46,504 bases of DNA. It comes from Acidobacteriota bacterium (lineage in GTDB: Bacteria > Acidobacteriota > JAAYUB01). The position numbers were made by a program, and so were the translations under genes. The notes under the pieces are model-generated. The model had not been told where the DNA came from. It did not search any database and worked only from the letters and a program-made list of their open reading frames with translations. Positions 1 to 8,717 of this stretch are shown here, piece by piece (positions within the stretch are counted from its first letter, which is position 1; each line of letters begins with the position of its first letter). The stretch covers positions 1 through 46,504 of the forward strand of contig JAAYUB010000101.1 in NCBI GenBank assembly GCA_012517875.1. The letters are read 5' to 3'.

Positions 1-2
1 GA

Positions 3-2150
3 GCGACCGACGATCTGACGACTTTTGTGGACCGCATCCCGGCCGAGGCGCCGCCGCTGGCGCTGGTGGATCACCTGGAGTGGGCTGACGCACCGCTCCT
101 GGGTGGCTCCGGATTCGAAATCGTAGCCAGCTCGAAAGAAGGCGCCGCGACCACTCTCGTCAGCCCGGATGTGGCGACCTGCGCCGACTGCCTGCGGGAA
201 CTGATGGACCCCGGCGATCGGCGACACCGCTTCCCCTTCATCAACTGTACGAACTGCGGTCCCCGCTACACGATCATCCACCGGCTGCCGTATGACCGGC
301 CGGCCACCACCATGGACCGTTTCACCATGTGTCCGGCGTGCGAGGCCGAGTACCGGGACCCGACCAACCGGCGGTTTCACGCCCAGCCCAACGCCTGCTG
401 GAGCTGCGGACCGCGCGTCGAGCTCTGGGACAACCAGGGGCTGTTCATCCCCTGCCACGACCCCATCGAGTTGGCCGGTCGGCAGCTCAGCGACGGCCGC
501 ATCGTCGCCGTCAAGGGAATCGGCGGCTTTCACCTGGCCGTGGATGCACGCAACGAAGAGGCGGTGCAGACGCTCCGGCGGCGCAAGCGGCGCGACGAAA
601 AGCCGTTTGCCCTGATGGGTGCCTCGCTGGCGGCGCTGCGCGAGATCGTGGAGCTGACACCGGATGCGGAGGTGCTGCTCCGCTCCCCGCAGCGCCCCGT
701 CCTGCTGTTGCCCAAGCGTCCCGGCGGCCCGCTGGCGACTGCGATCGCACCCGGCAACCGCGATCTCGGGGTGATGCTACCCTATACGCCCATCCACCAC
801 CTGTTGTTCGCCGATAGCGACGCGCCCTGGCTGGTCATGACCAGCGGGAACTTTTCCGAGGAACCGATCATCATCGAAAATCGTCACGCGGCTGAGATCC
901 TGGCGCCGATCGCCGATTATTTCCTGGTGCACAACCGGGACATCCTCGTTCGCAACGACGACTCGGTCTGCCGCAGCTTTCGGAACCGGATCTATTTCAT
1001 CCGACGCTCCCGTGGCTATGCGCCGGCACCGATCAAGCTGCTCACCAGTTATCCCAGCGTGCTGGCGGTGGGCGCCGAGCTCAAAAACACCATCGCCGTC
1101 AATCGCGGGGAACACGTGTTCCTGAGCCAGCACATCGGCGACCTGGAGAATGCGGAGGTCAGCGCCAGTTTCGAGCAGGCCATCCAGCGGATGCAGGAGC
1201 TGTTCGATATCACCCCCGCGCTCATGGCCTATGACCTGCATCCCGAGTACCTGTCCACCAAGTATGCCAAGAACCGGCGGGGTGAACTGCCGCTCTACGG
1301 CATCCAGCATCATCACGCCCACATCGCCGCCTGCCTGGCGGAGAACGGCGAGCGCGGACCGGTAATCGGCCTGGCACTCGACGGCACCGGCTACGGTCCC
1401 GACGGTCGAATCTGGGGCGGTGAGGTGCTGGTGGCCGACCTGCGCGATTACGAACGTGTCGGTCATTTCCGCGAAGTCGCCATGCCCGGCGGAAGCCGGG
1501 CCATCCGGGAACCGTGGCGGATGGCCGTCAGCTACTTGCATCATGCGCTGGGCCCCGGTTTCAGCGAGCTTCCGCTCCCCTTCCTTTCCGATATCGCGCC
1601 GGACAATCTGCGGCTGGTGGTCCAGATGCTCGAACGGCGGATGAATTCCCCGGAGACATCGAGCTGTGGACGTCTCTTCGACGGATTCGCCGCGCTGTCC
1701 GGTGCCCGACAGCGCGTGACTTTCGAAGGCCAGGCGGCCATGGAGTTCGAGATGCTCTGCGACGAAGCGGATGACGGGCCGCCGTACCCGTTCCCGTGCG
1801 CCGACGGCGTCATTGAAATCGCGCCGGCGGTGCGCGCCGCCACGGACGACGTGTGCGCCGGGGTCTCCGCCGGCAGAATCAGTGCGCGTTTCCACCACGG
1901 CCTCGTCCGGCTGTTCACCGACCTGTGCCGCCGGTTGTCCGCCGAACGCGGGATCGCCACGGTTGCTCTCTCCGGGGGTGTCTTCCAGAATCTGTGGCTC
2001 CTCAGCCGGCTCAGCACCGAATTGCAGGACGCCGGACTCCGTGTCCTCCTGCACCACCTCGTGCCCTGCAATGACGGCGGCATCGCCCTGGGGCAGCTGG
2101 CGGTTGCCGCGGAGCGCCATGTGACCGGGTGGGAGGAACCATGTGTGTAG
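3..2150 (+). CDS. hypF: Carbamoyltransferase HypF, 5'-truncated by window edge
   Basis: HypF makes the thiocarbamate/cyanide precursor from carbamoyl phosphate and ATP, for the CN ligands of the [NiFe]-hydrogenase active site, and passes it to HypE. The frame is open through base 3 with no start, and the first residues look like the end of the acylphosphatase domain, so the N-terminus lies outside the window. Visible next are two Cys4 zinc-finger units (CADC...CTNCGPRYT and CPAC...CWSCGP), a YrdC-like region, and a Kae1-like C-terminal region with the HHHAHIAACLAEN metal-binding motif. A GTG at 27 is in frame but would remove the acylphosphatase domain, so I do not take it as the start. The stop overlaps the hypC start by 10 nt, which indicates translational coupling. 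Confidence 0.95.
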   Translation, partial: ATDDLTTFVDRIPAEAPPLALVDHLEWADAPLLGGSGFEIVASSKEGAATTLVSPDVATCADCLRELMDPGDRRHRFPFINCTNCGPRYTIIHRLPYDRPATTMDRFTMCPACEAEYRDPTNRRFHAQPNACWSCGPRVELWDNQGLFIPCHDPIELAGRQLSDGRIVAVKGIGGFHLAVDARNEEAVQTLRRRKRRDEKPFALMGASLAALREIVELTPDAEVLLRSPQRPVLLLPKRPGGPLATAIAPGNRDLGVMLPYTPIHHLLFADSDAPWLVMTSGNFSEEPIIIENRHAAEILAPIADYFLVHNRDILVRNDDSVCRSFRNRIYFIRRSRGYAPAPIKLLTSYPSVLAVGAELKNTIAVNRGEHVFLSQHIGDLENAEVSASFEQAIQRMQELFDITPALMAYDLHPEYLSTKYAKNRRGELPLYGIQHHHAHIAACLAENGERGPVIGLALDGTGYGPDGRIWGGEVLVADLRDYERVGHFREVAMPGGSRAIREPWRMAVSYLHHALGPGFSELPLPFLSDIAPDNLRLVVQMLERRMNSPETSSCGRLFDGFAALSGARQRVTFEGQAAMEFEMLCDEADDGPPYPFPCADGVIEIAPAVRAATDDVCAGVSAGRISARFHHGLVRLFTDLCRRLSAERGIATVALSGGVFQNLWLLSRLSTELQDAGLRVLLHHLVPCNDGGIALGQLAVAAERHVTGWEEPCV

Positions 2151-2386
2151 CAGTCCCGATGCAGATCGTCTCGATCCCGGCAGCCGACCGCTGCATCGCC
2201 GAGATCGGCGGGATCAGCCGGGAAGTCAGCCTGATGCTGCTGCCCGACGCCGCCGTGGGCGATTACGTGATCGTCCATGCCGGCTTCGCCATCGAACGGC
2301 TGGACGAGGAGGAAGCCATGCGCACCCTCGAATTGTTCCGGCAACTGGGTGACATCCTCGCGGATGAGCCGACCGGCCATGAATGA
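2141..2386 (+). CDS. hypC: Hydrogenase maturation chaperone HypC
   Basis: This is a small chaperone (81 aa) of the HypC/HupF family. With HypD it carries the Fe(CN)2CO unit to the hydrogenase large subunit. The start at 2141 is fixed by the family N-terminus MCVAVPMQI, where Cys2 is the essential iron-binding residue once Met is removed, and by a GGAGG-type ribosome binding site just upstream. An in-frame ATG four codons earlier would bury that Cys, so I reject it. The gene overlaps the hypF stop and its own stop overlaps the hypE start. HypD, its usual partner, is not encoded between hypC and hypE and must lie elsewhere. Confidence 0.95.
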   Translation: MCVAVPMQIVSIPAADRCIAEIGGISREVSLMLLPDAAVGDYVIVHAGFAIERLDEEEAMRTLELFRQLGDILADEPTGHE

Positions 2387-3404
2387 CCAGTCACCCACCG
2401 ACATCGTGCTGCTGGCACACGGCAGCGGCGGCCAGATGTCGCACCGCCTGGTGACGGAGTATTTCCTGCCGGCTTTCGCCAATCCCGCCCTAAATCTGCT
2501 GGAGGACAGCGCACCCGTTGACGCGGACGGTGCCCGACTGGCGCTGACTACCGATTCGTACGTCGTGGACCCGCTGTTCTTTCCCGGCGGGGATATCGGC
2601 CGGCTCGCGGTGTGTGGCACCGTCAACGACCTCGCGGTGAGCGGCGCGCGGCCTCTGGCCCTGACCGCCGGCTTCATCCTCGAAGAAGGCCTGCCGCTCG
2701 CCGATCTGCGCCGCATTCTGGAATCCATGCGGGCGGCGGCGCTCGAGGCCGGCGTCCCCGTCGTGGCGGGGGACACCAAAGTGGTGCCACGGGGCAAGGG
2801 CGACAAAGTGTTCATCAACACCGCCGGTGTTGGTCTCCTGCCGCCGGGGCGAGAGGTCGGCGCCCGGCGCGCCCGCCCCGGCGACGCCGTGTTGATCAAT
2901 GGGCCTGTGGGCGACCACGGCATCGCCGTCATGCTGGCTCGCGAAGGTTTCCAGGTATCGGAGGAAGTCCGGTCGGACTGCGCACCGTTGTTCACCCTGA
3001 TCGATCCGCTGTTCCAGGCCGGTCTGCCCGTGCATGCGATGCGCGATCCCACCCGCGGCGGTCTGGCCACGGTCTTGAACGAAATCGCGTCGGCAGCGTC
3101 CGTCCGCATCGAGGTCGACGAAGAGTCGGTGCCCGTTCGACCGGCGGTGTTCGGAGCGGCGGAGATCTTCGGCTTCGATCCGCTCTATCTCGCCAACGAA
3201 GGCAAGGTGGTATTCTGCCTGCCCGAGGAATGTGCCGGACCGGCGCTTGCACTGCTCCGAAGCCACCCGCTGGGGACCGCCGCCGCCATGATCGGCCGCG
3301 TGCTCGACTGCCCGGACCGACCCACCGTCACTCTTCGGACAGCGATCGGCGGCGGGCGGGTGCTTGACATGCTCGTCGGTGAGCAGCTGCCCCGCATCTG
3401 CTGA
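2379..3404 (+). CDS. hypE: Carbamoyl dehydratase HypE
   Basis: HypE (341 aa) is an AIR-synthase/PurM-fold enzyme. It accepts the carbamoyl group from HypF on its C-terminal Cys and dehydrates it with ATP to a thiocyanate, the donor of CN to the hydrogenase iron. The protein ends in PRIC, the hallmark acceptor cysteine. The N-terminal part has the usual LLAHGSGG motif and the nucleotide-binding TTDSYVVDPLFFPGGDIG stretch. I chose the ATG at 2379, which overlaps the hypC stop by 8 nt, because upstream in-frame codons read as hypC in another frame. No hydrogenase structural gene is visible downstream, so this is the end of the hyp operon. Confidence 0.95.
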   Translation: MNDQSPTDIVLLAHGSGGQMSHRLVTEYFLPAFANPALNLLEDSAPVDADGARLALTTDSYVVDPLFFPGGDIGRLAVCGTVNDLAVSGARPLALTAGFILEEGLPLADLRRILESMRAAALEAGVPVVAGDTKVVPRGKGDKVFINTAGVGLLPPGREVGARRARPGDAVLINGPVGDHGIAVMLAREGFQVSEEVRSDCAPLFTLIDPLFQAGLPVHAMRDPTRGGLATVLNEIASAASVRIEVDEESVPVRPAVFGAAEIFGFDPLYLANEGKVVFCLPEECAGPALALLRSHPLGTAAAMIGRVLDCPDRPTVTLRTAIGGGRVLDMLVGEQLPRIC

Positions 3405-3405
3405 A

Positions 3406-3433
3406 TTGCGAAACGCGGTAGTTCTGGTAGAAT
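3406..3433 (+). promoter_or_regulatory. Putative sigma70-type promoter for acyl-CoA synthetase gene
   Basis: TTGCGA (3406-3411), a 16-bp spacer and TAGAAT (3428-3433) lie directly after the hypE stop and 17 bp before the chosen ATG at 3451. The interval is AT-richer than its surroundings. The assignment is by pattern only. Confidence 0.4.
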
Positions 3434-3450
3434 ATAGAAAACTCGGCCCG

Positions 3451-5196
3451 ATGAGGTTCAAGGTGCGCAAACTGGAAGACAAGTTCTATCCCGTCGAGCC
3501 GTTCAAAGATTTCCGGGAAATGCTCCTCAACAGCCGCCAAAAGTGGGGCACGCATCCCGCTTTCATGGAGAAGGTGGACAACGAATGGCGGCCCACGACG
3601 TTCAACAAACTTTTCTATTCCGTGATGTCACTGGGCTGCGGCCTGCGAAGCCTGGGCATGAATCGGCAGATGAATGTGGCATTCGCTTCGGAGAACCGCA
3701 TCAATTGGTGCATCACTTATCTTGCGGTCGCATGCGGCAACGCCGTCTGCGTCCCCATCGACAAGGAGTTGAAGAGTCAGGAATTTTTCCACATCCTCTA
3801 CACCACCCAGACGGAGATTTTCGTCGGCTCCCAGAAGTACGTGGACATGGTGCTGGAGATGACCGGCTCTCTGCCCCACCTGCGCCATATCATCAACATG
3901 GACGACCGGGCGGAAAACTCCATGGTGCTGAAATTCACGGACATTCTTCATGACGGCAGTCGCCTGTTCGACAAGGATGCCTCCGATTATCCCTACACCG
4001 TGATCGAACCCGACCTGCCCACCTGCATCCTCTTCACATCCGGCACCACCGGCACGTCCAAGGGTGTGATGCTCAGCCAGAGCAACATCATCGCCGACCT
4101 CCGCGCCATGCTCCAGGTCATTCCCATCCGCCATCCCGAAGTCTTCCTCAGCGTCCTGCCCCTGCACCACACCTATGAATGCACTTGCGGATTTCTGGGC
4201 CCGGTTTCCCACGGCATGACCGTGGCGTTCGCTGAAAACCTCAAGCGCATTCCGGATAACCTGCAGGAGGTCCACGCCACCATCCTGCTGGGCGTGCCCC
4301 TGCTCTACGACGCCATCTACCGCAGGATCATGGAGCGGATCGCCGAGAAGGGCATGACCAAGTTCCGCATCGGCAAGGGCATCGCTTCATTCACCGAGCG
4401 GCTGTTCCACAAGAACATCCGCCGCCAGGTGTTCAAGGCGCTGCACGAGCGGTTCGGCGGCCGCCTGAAACTGCTCATCAGCGGCGGCGCCGCGATCTCC
4501 CCCGAGATCACCCGGGGGTTGCGGGAGCTCGGCCTCACCGTCATCCAGGGTTACGGCCTGACGGAGACGTCACCCGTCATCACCCTCAATCGTGTCCATA
4601 ACTTCAAGGATGATTCCGCCGGCCTGCCTTTGCCGGGCGCAGAATTCAAGATCGACAACGGCGAGATCTGTGTTCGCGGCCCCATGGTGATGCTCGGTTA
4701 CTACAACAATCCTGAAGCCACGGCCGAGGTGATCGTCGACGGGTGGTTCCATACCGGTGACCTCGGATTCATCGACGCGGACGGATTCCTGTTCATTCAA
4801 GGGCGCAAGAAGGCGGTCATCGTCACCGCCAACGGCAAGAATGTCTATCCGGAGGAGATCGAGTACCAGCTCAACCGCAGTCCGTTCATCCTGGAATCAC
4901 TGGTCTGGGAGGGACCTGACGCTCATAAGTACTGTGAGGAGGTCCACGCCATCATCGTGCCGGACATCGCCTACTTCGACCAGTACCTGACGAAGCAGGG
5001 CAAGAAAATCAGCGAGCACGAGGTTGAGGAGATCCTCAAGCAGGAAGTCCAAAAACAGTGCAGCCGCCTGGCCAACTACAAGCGGGTTCAGCGCTTCACC
5101 GTCCAGTGGGAGGAGTTCGAGAAGACGACCACCCGCAAGATCAAGCGCTACCTGTACACCAGCAAGATCCGACCGGTCAGCGGCAAGCACGAATAG
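3451..5196 (+). CDS. Long-chain fatty acid-CoA ligase (AMP-forming)
   Basis: This 581-aa ANL-superfamily adenylating enzyme would activate long-chain fatty acids to acyl-AMP and then acyl-CoA at the inner face of the membrane. Family motifs are clear: the P-loop-like FTSGTTGTSKG near residue 195, YGLTETSP near 368, GWFHTGDLG near 431, and a C-terminal Lys in TTRKIKR that should be the adenylation lysine. Length fits the FadD/FACS group. The ATG at 3451 begins MRFKVRKLEDKFYP; upstream in-frame codons run into the hypE coding region and look unlike protein. The ribosome binding site is weak. No beta-oxidation genes are adjacent, so the role (degradation or lipid remodelling) cannot be decided here. 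Confidence 0.88.
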   Translation: MRFKVRKLEDKFYPVEPFKDFREMLLNSRQKWGTHPAFMEKVDNEWRPTTFNKLFYSVMSLGCGLRSLGMNRQMNVAFASENRINWCITYLAVACGNAVCVPIDKELKSQEFFHILYTTQTEIFVGSQKYVDMVLEMTGSLPHLRHIINMDDRAENSMVLKFTDILHDGSRLFDKDASDYPYTVIEPDLPTCILFTSGTTGTSKGVMLSQSNIIADLRAMLQVIPIRHPEVFLSVLPLHHTYECTCGFLGPVSHGMTVAFAENLKRIPDNLQEVHATILLGVPLLYDAIYRRIMERIAEKGMTKFRIGKGIASFTERLFHKNIRRQVFKALHERFGGRLKLLISGGAAISPEITRGLRELGLTVIQGYGLTETSPVITLNRVHNFKDDSAGLPLPGAEFKIDNGEICVRGPMVMLGYYNNPEATAEVIVDGWFHTGDLGFIDADGFLFIQGRKKAVIVTANGKNVYPEEIEYQLNRSPFILESLVWEGPDAHKYCEEVHAIIVPDIAYFDQYLTKQGKKISEHEVEEILKQEVQKQCSRLANYKRVQRFTVQWEEFEKTTTRKIKRYLYTSKIRPVSGKHE

Positions 5197-5224
5197 TCAG
5201 CGCCGCTTGTACCACTCCACGTAA

Positions 5225-5263
5225 ACCACAACGCGGGACGGATGATCCGTCCCGCGTTGTGGT
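5225..5263. terminator. Perfect 18-bp hairpin between convergent genes
   Basis: Left arm ACCACAACGCGGGACGGA (5225-5242), loop TGA, right arm 5246-5263: all 18 pairs match. It sits between the convergent acyl-CoA ligase and protease genes, so it can serve both directions. There is no clear T-tract on either side, so termination is inferred from stem stability and position. Confidence 0.75.
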
Positions 5264-5290
5264 GTGGAAACCGCTCGAGGCGATGATGGT

Positions 5291-7147
5291 TCAGTAGTCG
5301 TCGCAGGTCTCGGCGTTGGCGGCCGTGTCGTAGGTCCAGCCGGTCAGGGACACGGTGTTCACGCAGAAACCGAAACCGCCGATTCCGGTTTTCGACGCGC
5401 TCGAGATGACGGCGACTCCGGAGGAGTTGGTCACGGCGCTGGCGCTGGTGGTGAACCAGTCGGAGAAGGCTCCGGCGACTGTGGCGCCGGCAACCGGGCT
5501 GCCGCTGGCGTCGACGATGGTCACCGTGGCCACGCCCGTGTACTTGGAGCCCTTCTTCTTGGTTGTCAGGACGATGGACTGGACATGCATCTTGGAACCG
5601 TTGCCCGATGATGCATTGAGCCACTGAGACACGCTGTTGAAATAGGAGGCGAAAGCACCGTCCACGGTGGCGTTGTTGATCTCGTCGCAGACATCGTTCA
5701 GGTTGGTGCCGCACGCGCCGGAGAGTTGCCCCACCACCTGGCCGCTGGCATTGAGCACCGGCGAGCCGCTGCTGCCGCCTTCGGTGGCGCCGATCACGTC
5801 GCGGCTGTAGATCCAGCTCCCACGGGGCCAGCTGCGGCAGGTGCCGGCGCTGGTGTTCACCGTGTGGGTGGAAAACGCCTGAGGCGCTCCCTGCGGATGA
5901 GAGATCCGGTACAGGGCCGCACCGTTGGTATTCGCTATCGGCGTGCTGTTCCAGCCGAGGAACACGCTGCCGGCCGGAGGATTCTGGCTCAACTGCATCA
6001 GGGTGTAATCGCCGGTTTTGTTTGTGCTGAGGATGGACGCACCCAGGGTGCGAGGCACTTCACCCACCGGATCGTAGCAGGCGCTCCGGCAGGTAGACGT
6101 CCGGAACTGCCAATAGCATTCCAGGCTGGCGGCTTCACTGGAACGGCTGATGCAGTGGTTGGCGGTGAGGAAATAGGGAATCTGGGTGGAGGGGTCGGTG
6201 TCAGCCAGCAAACCGCCGGAGCACATATACATGTATGCCCCGGACACAAACAGCATATGAGCCACGGCATCGCGGGCTTCCTCGATGTGCGCATAGTCGC
6301 TTGAGCTGTAGCACGTCGCATCCTGCACGCAGGCGGCATTGAACGAGCAGAAGCTCTTGTCCGGGAACGTGTCCAGCCGCTGCAGGAACGGGAGGAGGAA
6401 TTTATGGCCCAGGTGGGCGACGTCGGCAACGGTGAAATTGACGGCCTGGATATCCTCCATCGAGATGCGGCCGTACAGGCGGAGTTGCAGGAAGGCGGCG
6501 GAGCCGCTCACCGAATTGGTCCAGAAATCGCCGGTGTCGGAGGGACCGCGTCCGGTGTACGGTCCGAAGGCTTCGCCATCCATATTATAGATGTACAGCT
6601 CGGCGCCCTCGGGCAGTGAGAAGTCGGACAGATGAATGCGCAGGGCGACCGCGCCATCTGACACGACCTGGGCGGTCCAGACGAATCCGCCGTCCGTCAT
6701 CCAGCGGACGGCACCGTTGGCGCCGATGCCGCCGTTGCGGGAGACGGCCCGCGGGGAGAAGCGGGAAAAGTCCGCTCGAACGCCCGTCGGTTTCACGACG
6801 CCCACCCGCTCCTTGCGGGACGCGTTGGTGTCGTCGCCTGCGCATGTCTCACAGATGTAATTGTCAACGGCCTGAAGTTCCTCGTCGGTCACCAGCACCC
6901 GGATGATGGCGCCCAGGCGGATGGCGGCCTGTTCAGCCACCAGACGGTCGTAGCGCTCGGCCTGTTCGAGAAAGTACTTGTCCACATCCAGGTGTCCCGG
7001 AGACCGCTCGCTGAATGTTTCAACGTGGACCGGCTGCTCCGCCTGTCTCGTCATCGGCTCCCGGTGGATGACGGTCCCGGCGAAGACAGCCATCGTGAAG
7101 GCCACCAGTGCCACACAGAGGCAAACGGAACGAAGCGAATGGTTCAT
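5291..7147 (-). CDS. Secreted trypsin-fold serine protease (lysyl-endopeptidase-like)
   Basis: The protein (618 aa) is exported by a Sec signal peptide (about residues 5-24). A prodomain-like N-terminal half of about 260 residues is followed by an S1-family protease domain. The triad can be read as His331 in FLTANHC, Asp380 in KTGDYTLMQL and Ser460 in EGGSSGSP, in the right order and spacing. The GGSSGSP form and several Cys pairs resemble Achromobacter lysyl endopeptidase (S1/S5-type). After about residue 518 comes an Ig-like or carboxypeptidase-regulatory-like beta domain (VVDASGSPVAGATV-type pattern). The start at ATG 7147 has GAGGTTA upstream. It is a single gene, convergent with the ligase and divergent from aroA. 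Substrate specificity is not provable here. Confidence 0.88.
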   Translation of the reverse strand: MNHSLRSVCLCVALVAFTMAVFAGTVIHREPMTRQAEQPVHVETFSERSPGHLDVDKYFLEQAERYDRLVAEQAAIRLGAIIRVLVTDEELQAVDNYICETCAGDDTNASRKERVGVVKPTGVRADFSRFSPRAVSRNGGIGANGAVRWMTDGGFVWTAQVVSDGAVALRIHLSDFSLPEGAELYIYNMDGEAFGPYTGRGPSDTGDFWTNSVSGSAAFLQLRLYGRISMEDIQAVNFTVADVAHLGHKFLLPFLQRLDTFPDKSFCSFNAACVQDATCYSSSDYAHIEEARDAVAHMLFVSGAYMYMCSGGLLADTDPSTQIPYFLTANHCISRSSEAASLECYWQFRTSTCRSACYDPVGEVPRTLGASILSTNKTGDYTLMQLSQNPPAGSVFLGWNSTPIANTNGAALYRISHPQGAPQAFSTHTVNTSAGTCRSWPRGSWIYSRDVIGATEGGSSGSPVLNASGQVVGQLSGACGTNLNDVCDEINNATVDGAFASYFNSVSQWLNASSGNGSKMHVQSIVLTTKKKGSKYTGVATVTIVDASGSPVAGATVAGAFSDWFTTSASAVTNSSGVAVISSASKTGIGGFGFCVNTVSLTGWTYDTAANAETCDDY

Positions 7148-7170
7148 GGGCTAACCTCGACAAAATAGAA

Positions 7171-7186
7171 TGTGACAAAGATCACA
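7171..7186. promoter_or_regulatory. CRP/FNR-class operator, TGTGA-N6-TCACA
   Basis: TGTGACAAAGATCACA is a perfect dyad matching the E. coli CRP consensus core. It lies 24 bp upstream of the protease ATG and about 224 bp before aroA. Such a close position suggests repression of the protease or a site overlapping its promoter. Which CRP-family regulator binds is unknown. Confidence 0.5.
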
Positions 7187-7260
7187 ACGCATCTGTGCAT
7201 GGAGTATGGTATTAATCCAGCCGTACGAAATTTTATTATTTCAATTCTGTTACATGTGTA

Positions 7261-7273
7261 GTGATTTCATCAC
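7261..7273. promoter_or_regulatory. Short dyad GTGAT-TTC-ATCAC
   Basis: This perfect 5-bp inverted repeat with a 3-bp centre lies in the AT-rich divergent interval between the protease and aroA. Its half-site GTGA resembles that of the dyad at 7171. It may be a second, degenerate operator; by itself a short dyad is weak evidence. Confidence 0.25.
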
Positions 7274-7300
7274 GGAACCGAATGCGACGTGACTCTTCAT

Positions 7301-7316
7301 TTCGGACCCGTCCGAA
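7301..7316. promoter_or_regulatory. Inverted repeat TTCGGAC-CC-GTCCGAA upstream of aroA promoter
   Basis: Seven-bp perfect arms with a 2-bp centre end 6 bp before the proposed -35 of aroA. The size and position suit a dimeric repressor or activator. No regulator gene is adjacent, so the binding protein is unknown. Confidence 0.35.
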
Positions 7317-7321
7317 TATTG

Positions 7322-7350
7322 TTGCAATTACAGATACTTGGACGTAGATT
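7322..7350 (+). promoter_or_regulatory. Putative sigma70-type promoter for aroA-aroC
   Basis: TTGCAA (7322-7327), a 17-bp spacer and TAGATT (7345-7350) lie about 60 bp before the aroA ATG. This is the best -35/-10 pair in the interval and is preceded by an inverted repeat. Confidence 0.45.
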
Positions 7351-7409
7351 GGCTCCAACACTCCGGCGCAATGGGATGATCCGGCCGGCAGAATTTGGAA
7401 ACTTAATTA

Positions 7410-8717
7410 ATGCGCGTCATCACCGGGATCAAGCAGCCTTTCGTAGGCGAGGTGTTCGCACCACCCGACAAATCGGTCACGCACCGCGCGCTGCTGCTGG
7501 CCGCCGAAGCCGATGGGACGTCCCTCATCCGATCTCCTTCGCGAAGCGCCGATTGCCAGGCGACCATAGAGTGTCTGCGTGCGCTGGGAGTCGGGATCCA
7601 GCTGCGTCATGGTCACCTGAGGATTGATGGACTCGGCCTGGGGGCTCTCCGGGCGCCGGCCCGGAGCCTTTATGCCGCCAACTCCGGAACCACCATGCGC
7701 CTGTTGGCGGGTATCCTGGCCCGACAGCCGTTCGATTCGATTCTCGACGGCGACGCCTCACTGCGACGCCGTCCCATGGAGCGGGTGGCGGAACCGTTGA
7801 ACGCCTTGGGGGCCTGCGTGAGCACCACGCGAGGTTTCCCGCCCGTCCACATCGCCGGGCGTTCGCTCCGCGGCGGCCGCGTGGTGCTTCAGACGCCCAG
7901 CGCCCAGGTCAAATCAGCGGTGCTCCTGGCCGGGCTGGGTGCGGCGGGGGTCACGCGCTGCCGCGTGCCCGTCCTCTCCCGTGACCATACCGAAAGGCTG
8001 TTCTTCCGGCTGGGCCTGCCGCTAAAGAGCAACAACCTAGAGCTGCACGTGCGTCCCGTTGACCGAATCCCAGCGTTCGAGATGCGGATCCCCGGCGACC
8101 CGTCCGGGGCGGCGTTCCTGGCGGGAGCCGCCGCTGTGATCCCCGGTGCGACGGTGCGGATCCACCGGGTGGGGCTCAACCCCACGCGTACCCTCTTCTT
8201 CCGCTACCTGGAACGAATGGGAGCCGAGATCGCCTGGTCGCCGGATGCACCGGACCCCTGGGAGCCCGGCGGCACGCTGACCGTACGCGGCGCGGATCTT
8301 CGGGCTGTCCGGGTCGACCCGGCGGACGTTCCTCTGCTCATCGACGAATTGCCGCTCCTGGCTGCGTTGGCCGCCGTGGCCCAGGGAGAGACATCGGTTC
8401 GCGGCGCCGCTGAGCTGCGGGTCAAGGAGTCCGACCGGATCGCCGCCATGGCAACCGGGTTGCGGCGCCTCGGAGCCGGTGTCGAGGAGCATCCGGACGG
8501 TTTTTCCATCGAGGGCGGCTCTCCGCTTCACGGCGCCGACGTGGACGCGGCCGGCGATCACCGCGTGGCCATGGCGTTCGCCGTGGCGGCGCTGGCCGCC
8601 GTCGGCATCACCCGCATCCGCGGCGCCGAGTCAGCCGCCGTGTCGTATCCAGGTTTTTTTGATGTCCTGGACCGGCTCACGGCCGGATTTTCCCCCCACC
8701 GAGGTGAGATCACATGA
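7410..8717 (+). CDS. aroA: 3-phosphoshikimate 1-carboxyvinyltransferase (EPSP synthase)
   Basis: This 435-aa cytoplasmic enzyme transfers the enolpyruvyl group of PEP to shikimate-3-phosphate, the sixth step of the shikimate pathway. The diagnostic PEP/shikimate contacts are visible: DKSVTHRALLLAA with Lys21, the NSGTTMRLL signature from Asn91, and RVKESDRI near residues 336-345. Two similar alpha/beta halves give the family's usual length. The ATG at 7410 starts just before the conserved N-terminal motif; the ribosome binding site is poor (GGAAAC). The stop overlaps the aroC start (ATGA), so two consecutive shikimate-pathway steps are coupled. Confidence 0.95.
   Translation: MRVITGIKQPFVGEVFAPPDKSVTHRALLLAAEADGTSLIRSPSRSADCQATIECLRALGVGIQLRHGHLRIDGLGLGALRAPARSLYAANSGTTMRLLAGILARQPFDSILDGDASLRRRPMERVAEPLNALGACVSTTRGFPPVHIAGRSLRGGRVVLQTPSAQVKSAVLLAGLGAAGVTRCRVPVLSRDHTERLFFRLGLPLKSNNLELHVRPVDRIPAFEMRIPGDPSGAAFLAGAAAVIPGATVRIHRVGLNPTRTLFFRYLERMGAEIAWSPDAPDPWEPGGTLTVRGADLRAVRVDPADVPLLIDELPLLAALAAVAQGETSVRGAAELRVKESDRIAAMATGLRRLGAGVEEHPDGFSIEGGSPLHGADVDAAGDHRVAMAFAVAALAAVGITRIRGAESAAVSYPGFFDVLDRLTAGFSPHRGEIT

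Noticed and set aside
1541-3109. 522-aa open frame on the minus strand
   Set aside because: It lies opposite hypF, hypC and hypE, all strongly supported, and reads as Arg/Ser/Pro-rich noise.
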